A stretch of DNA of 41,311 bases from Streptococcus suis (GTDB taxonomy: Bacteria; Bacillota; Bacilli; Lactobacillales; Streptococcaceae): contig NZ_JAMWEL010000020.1 of NCBI RefSeq assembly GCF_024509555.1, positions 1-41,311 on the forward strand, in the 5' to 3' direction. The position numbers were made by a program, and so were the translations under genes. This document shows positions 7,935 to 14,888 of the stretch, piece by piece (the stretch's first letter is position 1; the number at the start of each line of letters is the position of its first letter). The notes beneath the pieces were generated by a model that saw nothing but the letters and a program-made list of their open reading frames with translations, was not told where the DNA came from and searched no databases.

Positions 7935-8162
7935 ATGAGAACTGCTACATATAAAGATTTAATGAACTTAGGATTTCCTGAACATACCTCTAGAGACATT
8001 ATTCGAGAAGCTAAAAGAATTGCTGTAAAAAAGTTTGAAGAAGCTCGCAAAGTTGACCATAATGCGGTACAATTAAGTAAATCGCCCTTTGACAATCGAA
8101 GACTAGGTATCGCACCAGCAGAAATTGTGGAACAATTAATAGGGATTCCACTATCTAAATAA
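7935..8162 (+). CDS. DUF3173 protein, probable excisionase
   Basis: A 75-residue basic protein of the DUF3173 family, which sits directly before the integrase in many streptococcal ICEs and IMEs and acts as excisionase/recombination directionality factor. Typical features are D-L-M-N-L-G-F-P near the N-terminus, a predicted winged-helix core, and the C-terminal N-R-R-L-G-I-A-P-A-E-I-V-E-Q-L-I-G. The start follows AAGGAGG (7920-7926). The integrase begins 22 bases after its stop. A homolog occupies the same place in the guaA-inserted element at 16134-16325. Confidence 0.82.
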   Translation: MRTATYKDLMNLGFPEHTSRDIIREAKRIAVKKFEEARKVDHNAVQLSKSPFDNRRLGIAPAEIVEQLIGIPLSK

Positions 8163-8184
8163 CATTTAGAAAGTGAGAATCCAA

Positions 8185-9387
8185 ATGGCAACAAAAAGTA
8201 GTAAAAAATACAAAGGTGTTTATTGTGATAATAAGGGAAAGATATTTTATCAGATTGATCTTGGAATCGATCCAGTAACTGGCAAAAGGGTACAAAAGAA
8301 AGCTAGAAAAAATCAATATGGTAAAACCTTTGAAACAATGAAAGAAGCATATGACGAATTAGTTCGTATAAAATATGAATTTGCCAACAAAGTCAGTTTA
8401 GAAAATTACAATATGACTTTTGAAAACTATATGAACACAATTTATTTAAGAGCATATAAGCAAAAAGTTCAGTCTGTGACATATAAGACGGCTCTTCCTC
8501 ATCATAAACTTTTTATTCAATATTTTGGTTTAAAGCCATTAAAAGCAATAACTCCTAGAGATTGCGAAGCTTTTAGATTGCATATCATAGAGAACTATTC
8601 TGAAAACTATGCGAAAAATTTATGGTCAAGGTTTAAAGCTTGTATGGGTTATGCAGAAAGACTTGGCTATATTTCAAATATGCCTTGTAAAGCATTAGAT
8701 AATCCTAGAGGTAAGCATCCAGAAACTCCATTTTGGACCTATACGGAGTTTCAGACATTTATCAAATCATTTGACTTACATGATTATGAAGAATTGCAAC
8801 GATTTACTGCCATCTGGTTATATTATATGACAGGTGTACGAGTGAGCGAAGGTTTATCTTTATGTTGGGAGGATATTGATTTTGATAAAAAATTTCTAAA
8901 GGTACATACAACCTTAGAGAAAGATGAAAATGGGAATTGGTATCGTAAAGACCAAACAAAAACTCCAGCAGGTGAACGACTTATTGAATTGGATGATATT
9001 ACTATTGAAGTACTTCAAGTTTGGCGAAAAAATCAGTTTGCAAATCAAGATACAGATTTTATCATTTCAAGATTTGGAGATCCTTTTTGTAAATCAACCA
9101 TTTGTCGCATTATCAAACGGAAAGCTCAGCAAGTAGGAGTGCCTGTTATAACAGGGAAAGGTCTTAGACATAGTCATGCTTCTTATCTAATAAATGTTTT
9201 GAAAAAAGATATTTTATATGTGGCAAGACGAATGGGACATGCTGATAAATCAACAACTTTGAACACATATAGTCATTGGTTTAATGCTTTAGATAAAACA
9301 GTTTCTGAAGAAATCACACAAAATATAAAAAGTGCAGGATTGGATTCAATTTTATGCCAAAATTCCTGCCAAACTTCAAATTTATGA
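8185..9387 (+). CDS. int: tyrosine integrase of the ICE
   Basis: This 400-residue Tn916-like site-specific recombinase drives integration and excision at rplL. The N-terminal arm-binding domain (G-V-Y-C-D…K-R-V-Q-K-K-A-R-K) covers about 1-60, followed by a core-binding domain and the catalytic domain. Catalytic residues are arginine in T-G-V-R-V-S-E (about 216), the H-x-x-R-type box L-R-H-S-H-A-S (about 325), and the tyrosine in L-N-T-Y-S-H-W. I start at ATG 8185; the GTG at 8173 has no separate ribosome site. The last codons contain two direct repeats (9355-9374) that are probably the integrase's own arm sites. The attachment core lies 44 bases after the stop. Confidence 0.9.
   Translation: MATKSSKKYKGVYCDNKGKIFYQIDLGIDPVTGKRVQKKARKNQYGKTFETMKEAYDELVRIKYEFANKVSLENYNMTFENYMNTIYLRAYKQKVQSVTYKTALPHHKLFIQYFGLKPLKAITPRDCEAFRLHIIENYSENYAKNLWSRFKACMGYAERLGYISNMPCKALDNPRGKHPETPFWTYTEFQTFIKSFDLHDYEELQRFTAIWLYYMTGVRVSEGLSLCWEDIDFDKKFLKVHTTLEKDENGNWYRKDQTKTPAGERLIELDDITIEVLQVWRKNQFANQDTDFIISRFGDPFCKSTICRIIKRKAQQVGVPVITGKGLRHSHASYLINVLKKDILYVARRMGHADKSTTLNTYSHWFNALDKTVSEEITQNIKSAGLDSILCQNSCQTSNL
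9355..9374 (+). repeat. paired arm-type sites at the integrase end of the ICE
   Basis: TGCCAAAA (9355-9362) and TGCCAAAC (9367-9374) are direct repeats with a 12-base period, overlapping the end of the integrase gene and 56 bases from the att core. The other integrase in this window has the same pattern, CGCCAAAA twice at period 12, 57 bases from its core. Confidence 0.55.
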
Positions 9388-9430
9388 ACTCAAACCCCTT
9401 GATACTGCACATTTAACAGGTTGTGCAATT

Positions 9431-9445
9431 GTTACTCTTAAATAA
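9431..9445 (+). other. attR: ICE attachment site (attR) in the rplL 3' end
   Basis: GTTACTCTTAAATAA encodes V-T-L-K-stop, the end of ribosomal protein L7/L12, although no rplL coding sequence precedes it. The same 15-bp core is known for ICESa2603-family elements. The integrase lies to its left, and chromosomal sequence with the rplL terminator begins to its right. Confidence 0.88.
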
Positions 9446-9480
9446 TAAAGCAACTACTCAAGTAGCTTAAAAACATGATT

Positions 9481-9512
9481 AAACCGCAATTCTTCGGAGT
9501 AGCGGTTTTTCT
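9481..9512 (+). terminator. chromosomal terminator of rplL
   Basis: AAACCGC (9481-9487) pairs with GCGGTTT (9502-9508), with a TTCG loop and a T run. It was separated from rplL by the ICE and now lies beyond attR. Confidence 0.75.
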
Positions 9513-9626
9513 TTTTGTTTGAAAAGGGGCAAACTATTGATAAAGATTATCTAGAACAGTCACAACTTGCGACTTAATATTTTTGTCACTTGGAGGTATA
9601 TCTCCATTGTTGTTTTTCCGTAATTT

Positions 9627-10091
9627 TTGTACCCTACACGTTGGGTAATTACTTTTAGAGTGATATTATGTTCAGCTTATGAAAAATCCAAGTCTCTGTT
9701 GGGCGATAATACAGAAAAAACATTTTATAACTATATCAATATTAAGTGTAATGGTGGTGAACAATATGAACAGTTAAAAGACAGAGCTAGATTGATTAAG
9801 GCGAAGTTTCCATCTGAGAAATCTTTTAATGGTCATTTTGAGAAACACAGTCATGAGTTTGGGAACATTTCCAAATCAGATTATCTGAAATTAGAACAAG
9901 AACTTTGATCAAATCCTATACAAGATAATATTCTTAGGTATGACACAGATTCTCGTCGTGTTAGGTATGATGTAGTAAATAATTTCTACGTTCTAGGTAA
10001 TAATGGAAAATCAACAATCATGACAATGATGAAACCTGATGAAGGGAGAGCTTACTATGTCAGAGAAATTGCAAAAGACTTGGATAGTTGA
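9627..10091 (+). pseudogene. decayed C-terminal domain of a polymorphic toxin
   Basis: The frame reads protein-like text from about 9675: A-R-L-I-K-A-K-F-P-S, F-N-G-H-F-E-K-H-S-H-E-F-G, S-K-S-D-Y-L-K-L. It meets a TGA at 9906-9908 and continues in the same frame (I-L-R-Y-D-T-D-S-R-R-V-R-Y-D, then N-F-Y-V-L-G-N-N-G-K) to a TGA at 10089-10091. The H-F-x-K-H-x-x-E-F-G and Y-D-x-x-x-N-x-F pattern is that of small nuclease toxin domains at the ends of LXG/Rhs/CdiA-type proteins, probably BECR-fold (from memory). The delivery part is missing and the first 20 codons look spurious. It is an orphan toxin tip, inactivated by one stop, next to its immunity gene. Confidence 0.6.
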
Positions 10092-10263
10092 TCGATATGT
10101 ATGGCTACAATGCCCTGTTTGCGGTCATGATGTTATGGACTATGATATTTGTGACACCTGTAAATGGCAAAATACTGGACCTGTTAATATTGACGGTGGT
10201 CCAAATAAAATGACGTTAGCTGAAGCCAAAAAAGCATTTAGAGAAGGTAGGCCAATTATTTAA
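10057..10263 (+). CDS. cysteine-rich CPCC-type protein, probable immunity protein
   Basis: A 68-residue protein with two C-x-x-C pairs, C-P-V-C (about 18-21) and C-D-T-C (about 32-35), followed by a conserved-looking N-T-G-P-V-N-I-D-G-G-P-N and L-x-E-A-x-x-x-F tail. This is the Cys_rich_CPCC family, common as immunity genes beside polymorphic toxins. ATG 10057 is preferred to the upstream ATG 10039 because GGGAG (10044-10048) is eight bases away. The start overlaps the 3' end of the toxin remnant by 35 bases, as expected for a toxin-immunity pair. The gene is intact although the toxin is not. Confidence 0.65.
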   Translation: MSEKLQKTWIVDRYVWLQCPVCGHDVMDYDICDTCKWQNTGPVNIDGGPNKMTLAEAKKAFREGRPII

Positions 10264-10322
10264 TTTTGCATTCGAATAGTCGAGTGCTTATTTTGTTGCA
10301 GAAAAATAGAAAGGAAGTCATT

Positions 10323-10761
10323 ATGAGTAGCAAACGTATTAAGAAGAAATGGAATCGGGTTTAGAGGATAGAGACTAAAGATATCGATACCATTAGTCAA
10401 TTAGTAGCAATAGTTTTTCGTGTTCTTACACGTGAGAAATTGCATGTTTTTGAAAATACCCAGTCTAGTTTACAGCGATTAAATGAGAAAGGTGCAAGTT
10501 TATTTACTCTTAGACCACCCGATAAAAAAGCCAGATCCTGCATTTCTGAAACTTGTTACTAAGGAAAATAAGTTAGACATTAATGAAACAGTCATTATTG
10601 GTAATGATTCAACGACTGATATAGCCATTGCTCAGGAATTTGGTATGGATTCAGTATTGTTAAACTCTTTACCATATTCACAAGCTGACATTTAAGATTT
10701 TCGAAATATGGGTTGGGAATTCGATGTTATAAATAATATTGCTGATTTAGTCACTTTCTAA
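10323..10761 (+). pseudogene. decayed HAD-superfamily hydrolase
   Basis: Pieces of a HAD phosphatase are spread over two frames. From ATG 10323 the frame has a TAG after 13 codons, then continues through L-H-V-F-E-N-T-Q-S-S-L-Q-R-L-N-E-K-G-A-S. A shift near 10510 moves to the frame K-K-P-D-P-A-F, then V-I-I-G-N-D-S-T-T-D-I (HAD motifs III/IV). A TAA stops it at 10693-10695, and the same frame resumes to 10761. At least three lesions make it non-functional. It lies between the toxin remnant and trmFO. Confidence 0.65.
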
Positions 10762-10801
10762 AATATATTTTATTTACATAAAAATATTTACGCAAAATAA
10801 T

Positions 10802-10836
10802 AAACTGCTTTCATTCGCATGAGAGTAGTTTTTTCT
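10802..10836 (+). terminator. terminator upstream of trmFO
   Basis: AAACTGCTTTCAT and ATGAGAGTAGTTT form an imperfect stem around TCGC, followed by TTTTCTTTTC. Confidence 0.6.
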
Positions 10837-10851
10837 TTTCTAGCCATTTTC

Positions 10852-10860
10852 TGGTATACT
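10852..10860 (+). promoter_or_regulatory. extended -10 promoter of trmFO
   Basis: TGGTATACT is a TGn-extended -10 element with no clear -35. The start codon is 84 bases downstream, which leaves a long leader. Confidence 0.5.
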
Positions 10861-10886
10861 AGATAGGTATAAAATTTAGAAAGGTT

Positions 10887-10931
10887 CTGTTTAGGGGTAT
10901 TCCCAAACAGTAGTCAGATAGTCTGGCTAGA
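10887..10931 (+). promoter_or_regulatory. two hairpins in the trmFO leader
   Basis: CTGTTTAGGGG…CCCAAACAG (10887-10910) forms a 9-bp stem with one bulged base. AGTCAGA…TCTGGCT (10912-10931) forms a second with one G·T pair. Neither has a T run, so they are not terminators. No known riboswitch is recognised. Confidence 0.35.
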
Positions 10932-10943
10932 GGTATTAGTTTC

Positions 10944-12278
10944 ATGTCTCAAACCCACATTAACGTTATCGGAGCTGGCTTGGCTGGTTCGGAGGCTGCT
11001 TATCAGATTGCCAAGCGTGGCATTCCTGTCAAACTCTACGAGATGCGTGGTGTCAAGCCGACTCCTCAGCACAAGACGGACAAGTTTGCTGAGTTGGTTT
11101 GTTCCAACTCTTTCCGTGGCGATAGTTTGACTAACGCTGTCGGTCTTCTCAAGGAAGAAATGCGTCGTTTAGATTCCATTATCATGCGTGCCGGAGAGGC
11201 CCACCGTGTGCCTGCTGGCGGTGCCATGGCTATGGACCGCGAGAATTTCTCTCAAGCAGTCACAGATGAGATTCACAATCATCCACTGATTGAGGTCATT
11301 CGCGGGGAGATTACGGATATTCCTGAGGATGCTATTACAGTCATTGCGACGGGACCATTGACATCTGACGCCTTGGCGGAGAAGATTCACGCGCTTAATG
11401 GTGGTGACGGTTTTTACTTCTACGATGCGGCAGCACCGATTGTCGACAGCTCGACCATTAACATGGACTTGGTTTATCTTAAGTCCCGTTACGACAAGGG
11501 AGAGGCTGCCTATCTCAATGCTCCGATGAACAAGGAACAGTTTACCGCTTTCTATGAGGCTTTGATTTCAGCCGAGGAAGCACCGCTTAACTCCTTTGAA
11601 AAAGAAAAATACTTTGAAGGCTGTATGCCCATTGAAGTCATGGCCAAACGTGGTATCAAAACCATGCTCTATGGCCCAATGAAGCCAGTTGGTCTGGAAT
11701 ATCCAGAAGATTACAAGGGACCACGTGATGGCGAATACAAGACACCCTACGCAGTTGTCCAGCTCCGTCAGGATAACGCAGCAGGTAGCCTTTACAATAT
11801 TGTTGGCTTCCAGACTCACCTTAAGTGGGGCGAGCAGAAGCGGGTCTTCCAGATGATTCCAGGGCTTGAAAATGCTGAGTTTGTCCGTTATGGTGTTATG
11901 CACCGTAATTCCTACATGGATTCGCCAAACTTATTGGAACAGACCTTTGCGACCAAGAAAAATCCAAATCTGTTCTTTGCAGGTCAAATGACAGGAGTAG
12001 AAGGCTATGTCGAGTCTGCCGCCTCCGGCTTAGTGGCTGGTATCAACGCTGTTCGCCGTTTCCGTGGCGAAGAGCCAGTCATCTTCCCACAGACCACAGC
12101 TATCGGAGCTCTGCCATTCTACATCACCCACACGGAAAGCAAGCACTTCCAGCCTATGAATGTCAACTTTGGCATCATTAAGGAGCTGGACGGACCGCGG
12201 ATCCGTGACAAGAAGGAACGTTATGAGGCAATAGCAGAGCGTTCCCTCAAGGACTTGGAAGAGTTTTTGGCTTACTAA
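10944..12278 (+). CDS. trmFO: tRNA (uracil-54-C5)-methyltransferase, folate/FAD-dependent
   Basis: TrmFO makes ribothymidine at position 54 of tRNA with methylenetetrahydrofolate and FAD in the cytoplasm. The 444-residue protein has the dinucleotide-binding motif [11 protein letters not shown] (about 8-18) and the family's E-L-V-C-S-N-S-F-R (about 51-59), which carries the catalytic-region cysteine. Further motifs are [12 protein letters not shown] (about 88-99) and the C-terminal [12 protein letters not shown]. Length is normal for the family. Unlike the decayed genes before it, it is richer in G+C and well preserved, as expected of core chromosome. Confidence 0.97.
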   Translation: MSQTHINVIGAGLAGSEAAYQIAKRGIPVKLYEMRGVKPTPQHKTDKFAELVCSNSFRGDSLTNAVGLLKEEMRRLDSIIMRAGEAHRVPAGGAMAMDRENFSQAVTDEIHNHPLIEVIRGEITDIPEDAITVIATGPLTSDALAEKIHALNGGDGFYFYDAAAPIVDSSTINMDLVYLKSRYDKGEAAYLNAPMNKEQFTAFYEALISAEEAPLNSFEKEKYFEGCMPIEVMAKRGIKTMLYGPMKPVGLEYPEDYKGPRDGEYKTPYAVVQLRQDNAAGSLYNIVGFQTHLKWGEQKRVFQMIPGLENAEFVRYGVMHRNSYMDSPNLLEQTFATKKNPNLFFAGQMTGVEGYVESAASGLVAGINAVRRFRGEEPVIFPQTTAIGALPFYITHTESKHFQPMNVNFGIIKELDGPRIRDKKERYEAIAERSLKDLEEFLAY

Positions 12279-12296
12279 GATATTTAGAATATCATC

Positions 12297-12317
12297 AGAC
12301 ACCTTCGGGTGTCTTTT
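12297..12317 (+). terminator. terminator of trmFO
   Basis: AGACACC-TTCG-GGTGTCT is a perfect stem with a stable tetraloop, followed by TTTG. It is 18 bases after the stop. Confidence 0.85.
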
Positions 12318-12458
12318 GTGTTATCCTTCAGTTCCCTATAATTTTTTGGTATCTTCAATATCATATATAAATCAAATTCGAATATAAACCGCATAAATCA
12401 TGGTTAATAATCGAATGTAGATTTCATTAGACCAACGATGCATTTTTAGGTATCATGA

Positions 12459-12611
12459 AAAGTAAAATATCTCTATGCTGAAAAAGATACAGACAAACAA
12501 ATTATCAGTGATAGCATTAGAACTGAGCTGGAATATTCAGTTTCAGGAGATTCTGTAACAATACCTGATTTAGCAAGAGATAGTGGTGAAACAGTAACAT
12601 TAAATAAATAA
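12459..12611 (+). pseudogene. 51-codon remnant of an unrecognised gene
   Basis: The interval 12318-12868 holds only remnants and terminators. After a TGA at 12456-12458 one frame reads Y-A-E-K-D-T-D-K-Q-I-I, then S-G-D-S-V-T-I-P-D-L-A-R, and stops at TAA 12609-12611. It has no start or ribosome site. I cannot name the family. Confidence 0.35.
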
Positions 12612-12675
12612 TGTTGACAACCGAGAGATTTCTTGGTTGTTTTCTTATGGATTTGAAACGAATCAATAGTATATA

Positions 12676-12717
12676 AAAAGAATTAGCTAGAAAATTTTTC
12701 TGGCTAATTCTTTTTTC
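12676..12717 (+). terminator. strong hairpin terminator
   Basis: AAAAGAATTAGC (12676-12687) pairs perfectly with GCTAATTCTTTT (12703-12714), then TTCG. It probably belonged to the decayed gene upstream. The next 120 bases show only a start-like ATG (12823) that stops after three codons. Confidence 0.7.
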
Positions 12718-12833
12718 GGGGGATTTAGGGGGGAATCAAACAAAGATTTCCCCTTTTTAGACTAGTTTGTTCATTTGATGCAAAAAGAAAATCTAGAATT
12801 TTACAAAGATAAGGAGTAAAAAATGGCAAATTA

Positions 12834-12869
12834 AAAACGATTCTTACTTTTATTAGTAGGAATCGTTTT
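12834..12869 (-). terminator. terminator of the minus-strand XRE gene (may work both ways)
   Basis: AAAACGATTC (12834-12843) pairs with GAATCGTTTT (12860-12869). On the minus strand it overlaps the XRE stop and ends in a T run. Confidence 0.7.
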
Positions 12870-13078
12870 TATGTATCTGGGACAAATTCTATAATATCGT
12901 TAGGTTTACAATCTAAAATATTACAGAGTTTTTCAAGAGTTAAAAGAGTGATATTTTTATTCTTTTTAAGGCTATCAAGTGTTTTATTATCTATACCCGA
13001 TTTTAGGAGTCGATACTGTGAAACATCTTTGTCTTTCATTGTTTGCCATAATGGCTTAAAACTTATAATTGTAATCAA
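12869..13078 (-). CDS. small XRE-family regulator (HTH_26 type)
   Basis: About 69 residues: F-K-P-L-W-Q-T-M-K-D-K-D-V-S, then L-L-K-S-G-I-D-N-K-T-L-D-S-L-K-K-N, L-E-K-L-C-N-I-L-D-C-K-P-N-D-I-I-E-F. This is the compact Cro/CI family that usually begins M-x-x-x-K-P-L-W. The start is uncertain. The first in-frame start is TTG 13078, but the Shine-Dalgarno AGGAG abuts it with no spacing. The next ATG (13039) would remove the conserved K-P-L-W. An ATT codon nine bases after GGAG is possible but rare. It is divergent from the lipoprotein gene and probably regulates it (inference). Confidence 0.75.
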   Translation of the reverse strand: MITIISFKPLWQTMKDKDVSQYRLLKSGIDNKTLDSLKKNKNITLLTLEKLCNILDCKPNDIIEFVPDT

Positions 13079-13098
13079 CTCCTTTCAATTACAATTAT
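13065..13098. promoter_or_regulatory. 11-bp palindromic operator over the XRE start
   Basis: ATAATTGTAAT (13065-13075) and ATTACAATTAT (13088-13098) are perfect inverted repeats flanking the XRE ribosome site. It is the likely autoregulatory operator. Confidence 0.55.
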
Positions 13099-13118
13099 AA
13101 ATAGAATGTGTATTATTT

Positions 13119-13151
13119 CATATTGTGTTTATGTCCACAATATGCTAAAAT
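13119..13151 (+). promoter_or_regulatory. promoter with palindromic operator for the lipoprotein operon
   Basis: An extended -10, TGCTAAAAT (13143-13151), has a possible -35 TTGTGT (13123-13128) 17 bases upstream. The spacer is covered by the perfect inverted repeat CATATTGTG (13119-13127)/CACAATATG (13136-13144), a good place for a repressor. Confidence 0.5.
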
Positions 13152-13199
13152 AAAACTTGGAAAGAATTATTTCTAATAATAACATTTAGGAGAATAAAA

Positions 13200-14081
13200 A
13201 TGAAAAAAAGAAATCTTCTCATTCTCACTTGCGGAGCATTACTTGCTGGTGCAACTCTGACTGCTTGTTCATCTAACCAATCCAAAGTTGGAATCGGCAT
13301 TGATCAAGCAAAAACAGTCGGTTTCATGCAGTTAGCTAATGAGAATAAAGAGCGTATTTGGTTCCAAGTAGAAGACACAAATGATGATGGAGAAATCTCA
13401 AAAGATGACCGAATACAAAAAATCTACGTCATTAAAAACAGCAAAGTTGATACTTATCATATATATGATTTAAATTTAGAATATGATTTAAATTTAGCAT
13501 ATATTAAAGATAAAAAAGATAGTGAGATAATCAAATTTGCGAAAGAATATGACGAGAAATATTTTGATGAACAAAAAAAAGAAATAATTGATAATGCCAA
13601 TGCTTCAATTGAAGCTAACAAAGGCGAAATAGAATATCAGAAGTCTTTAAAGGACTCAGAGTTTGAAGTTGAAAGATATGCAGCTGAACAAGAAATCCAG
13701 TGGTTAGAAAATGATATCCAGGAGAAAAATCAAGTTTTAGAAGCAGCCAAGGAATTGAATTATGAAGATGCTTTAAAACTGTATTCAACATACCCATTGG
13801 AAGCTAAAGTGGAGACAGATTCTTCAGGGAATAATGTAGCTAGTGAAGAAATTACGTTTTTAAGTTATGAATTGATACAAGAGGATTATGTTGGTCCTTA
13901 TACAATTGCTTCAAATGAAATCACCTCCGATCTTGATGCCCCAATTTTTGGTGAAATTTATGACAAAACCTATAAGGGATTTAGATATATTAATGACGAT
14001 TTTTTAATAACATCTTCTTTAGATAAAACAGTCAATCTAGGATTGGACACCCTAGACACAAAAAATGTTACAGAGGAGTAA
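13200..14081 (+). CDS. putative lipoprotein with an EF-hand-like loop
   Basis: 293 residues. The N-terminus is a lipoprotein signal: M-K-K-R-N, a hydrophobic stretch, then the lipobox L-T-A-C with lipidation expected at Cys23. Just after, at about 62-73, D-T-N-D-D-G-E-I-S-K-D-D has the acidic spacing of a calcium-binding EF-hand/dockerin loop. The middle (about 115-195) is acidic and helical, probably coiled-coil. I do not recognise the family. It is followed seven bases later by a membrane protein gene; the pair seems to form one operon on the outer face of the membrane. Confidence 0.7.
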   Translation: MKKRNLLILTCGALLAGATLTACSSNQSKVGIGIDQAKTVGFMQLANENKERIWFQVEDTNDDGEISKDDRIQKIYVIKNSKVDTYHIYDLNLEYDLNLAYIKDKKDSEIIKFAKEYDEKYFDEQKKEIIDNANASIEANKGEIEYQKSLKDSEFEVERYAAEQEIQWLENDIQEKNQVLEAAKELNYEDALKLYSTYPLEAKVETDSSGNNVASEEITFLSYELIQEDYVGPYTIASNEITSDLDAPIFGEIYDKTYKGFRYINDDFLITSSLDKTVNLGLDTLDTKNVTEE

Positions 14082-14087
14082 ATCGCG

Positions 14088-14639
14088 ATGAAAATGAAAT
14101 TTCAAAATATTATTCTAGGTGCAAGTCTTCTTGGTTTAATTACATTCTTTTTGCCAGTTGTAACTGATCAGGGGAGTTCGATCGCTCCAGTTAGCGAACA
14201 TGTTGCAGAGTATATTGGAGCTCCATCTGTTTTTCTCTTATTCTTATTCTGGTATGGTGCATTTGTCCTTACTTTAGTGTTGTCTTTGATTCCAGTTAAT
14301 GTATTCCCAAATAATAAAATTAGACTTGTTCTTATAGTAGTTCTTAATCTCTTTGCACTTTTTATTCATAATACACTCACAAAAGAATTAGTAGGAAATA
14401 CAAGCTTAGGATTTGGAGGCATGCTCTATTACCTTTGTGCTATTGTAAACATTGTTTGCTGTATTATGCTATTTAAAAATTCTGATTTAAACATTAATAA
14501 GGAAGATTTAAAGAAGGTTGCCGACAAAGGTATGGTGATTGGTAAAGCAACAGCAACAGTAGCTACAAAAGTAGCAAAAACAACAATGTCAGAAGTAAAA
14601 AAAGAACTTGATAAACACAAATCAGATCCTGAACAATAA
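14088..14639 (+). CDS. membrane protein of unknown function
   Basis: 183 residues. There are four likely transmembrane segments (about 7-25, 47-68, 78-95 and 108-127), followed by a cytoplasmic helical tail rich in lysine and alanine (about 135-183). The start follows GAGGAG at the end of the lipoprotein gene, so the two are probably translated from one message. No family is recognised and no enzymatic motif is visible. Confidence 0.65.
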   Translation: MKMKFQNIILGASLLGLITFFLPVVTDQGSSIAPVSEHVAEYIGAPSVFLLFLFWYGAFVLTLVLSLIPVNVFPNNKIRLVLIVVLNLFALFIHNTLTKELVGNTSLGFGGMLYYLCAIVNIVCCIMLFKNSDLNINKEDLKKVADKGMVIGKATATVATKVAKTTMSEVKKELDKHKSDPEQ

Positions 14640-14642
14640 TGA

Positions 14643-14690
14643 ATACAATAAAAGGAAGCCAAACTAAATATTGGCTTCCTTTTATTGTAT
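14643..14690 (+). terminator. long-stem terminator after the lipoprotein operon
   Basis: The arms 14643-14662 and 14671-14690 are complementary over essentially 20 bases, with an 8-base loop and a T-rich right arm. It may work in both directions. Confidence 0.85.
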
Positions 14691-14714
14691 ATATAATTTC
14701 TAATCTTGTTTCAA

Positions 14715-14823
14715 GCGTCGGGTAAATTAGTCTTGATGGACTGGCTGATAGAGCCTATCCCCAGGCTTGCGACGCTCTTTTATTTTTAGGCGTCGGGTAA
14801 ATTAGTCCACTGGACTAATTTAC
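14715..14823. repeat. repeated palindromic element downstream of the original guaA end
   Basis: GCGTCGGGTAAATTAGTC occurs at 14715-14732 and again at 14790-14807. The second copy is half of a perfect 12-bp hairpin, GTAAATTAGTCC (14797-14808)/GGACTAATTTAC (14812-14823), that runs into the att core. The first copy's AGCGTCG (14714-14720) can pair with CGACGCT (14770-14776), followed by CTTTTATTTTT, a terminator-like form. Confidence 0.6.
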
Positions 14824-14834
14824 TCCCACTCAAC
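14820..14834 (-). other. att: integrase-side attachment site of the IME
   Basis: TTACTCCCACTCAAC matches the guaA end at 24064-24078 in 14 of 15 positions. The single difference (C for T) changes the copy of the guaA stop context from GGAATAA to GGAGTAA. Confidence 0.75.
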
Positions 14835-14888
14835 GATTATAGAAGTGCTTGTAATCGTTGATATAACAGTGTTTTTAGCTAATCTTTA

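Noticed and set aside
9388..9626. Search for a tRNA or small RNA after the ICE integrase
   Set aside because: Only the att core and rplL terminator are recognisable; no cloverleaf can be drawn.
10323..10761. Two separate small genes (a 13-codon frame and a 70-codon frame)
   Set aside because: Together they align to one HAD hydrolase in two frames with stops, so a decayed gene is the simpler reading.
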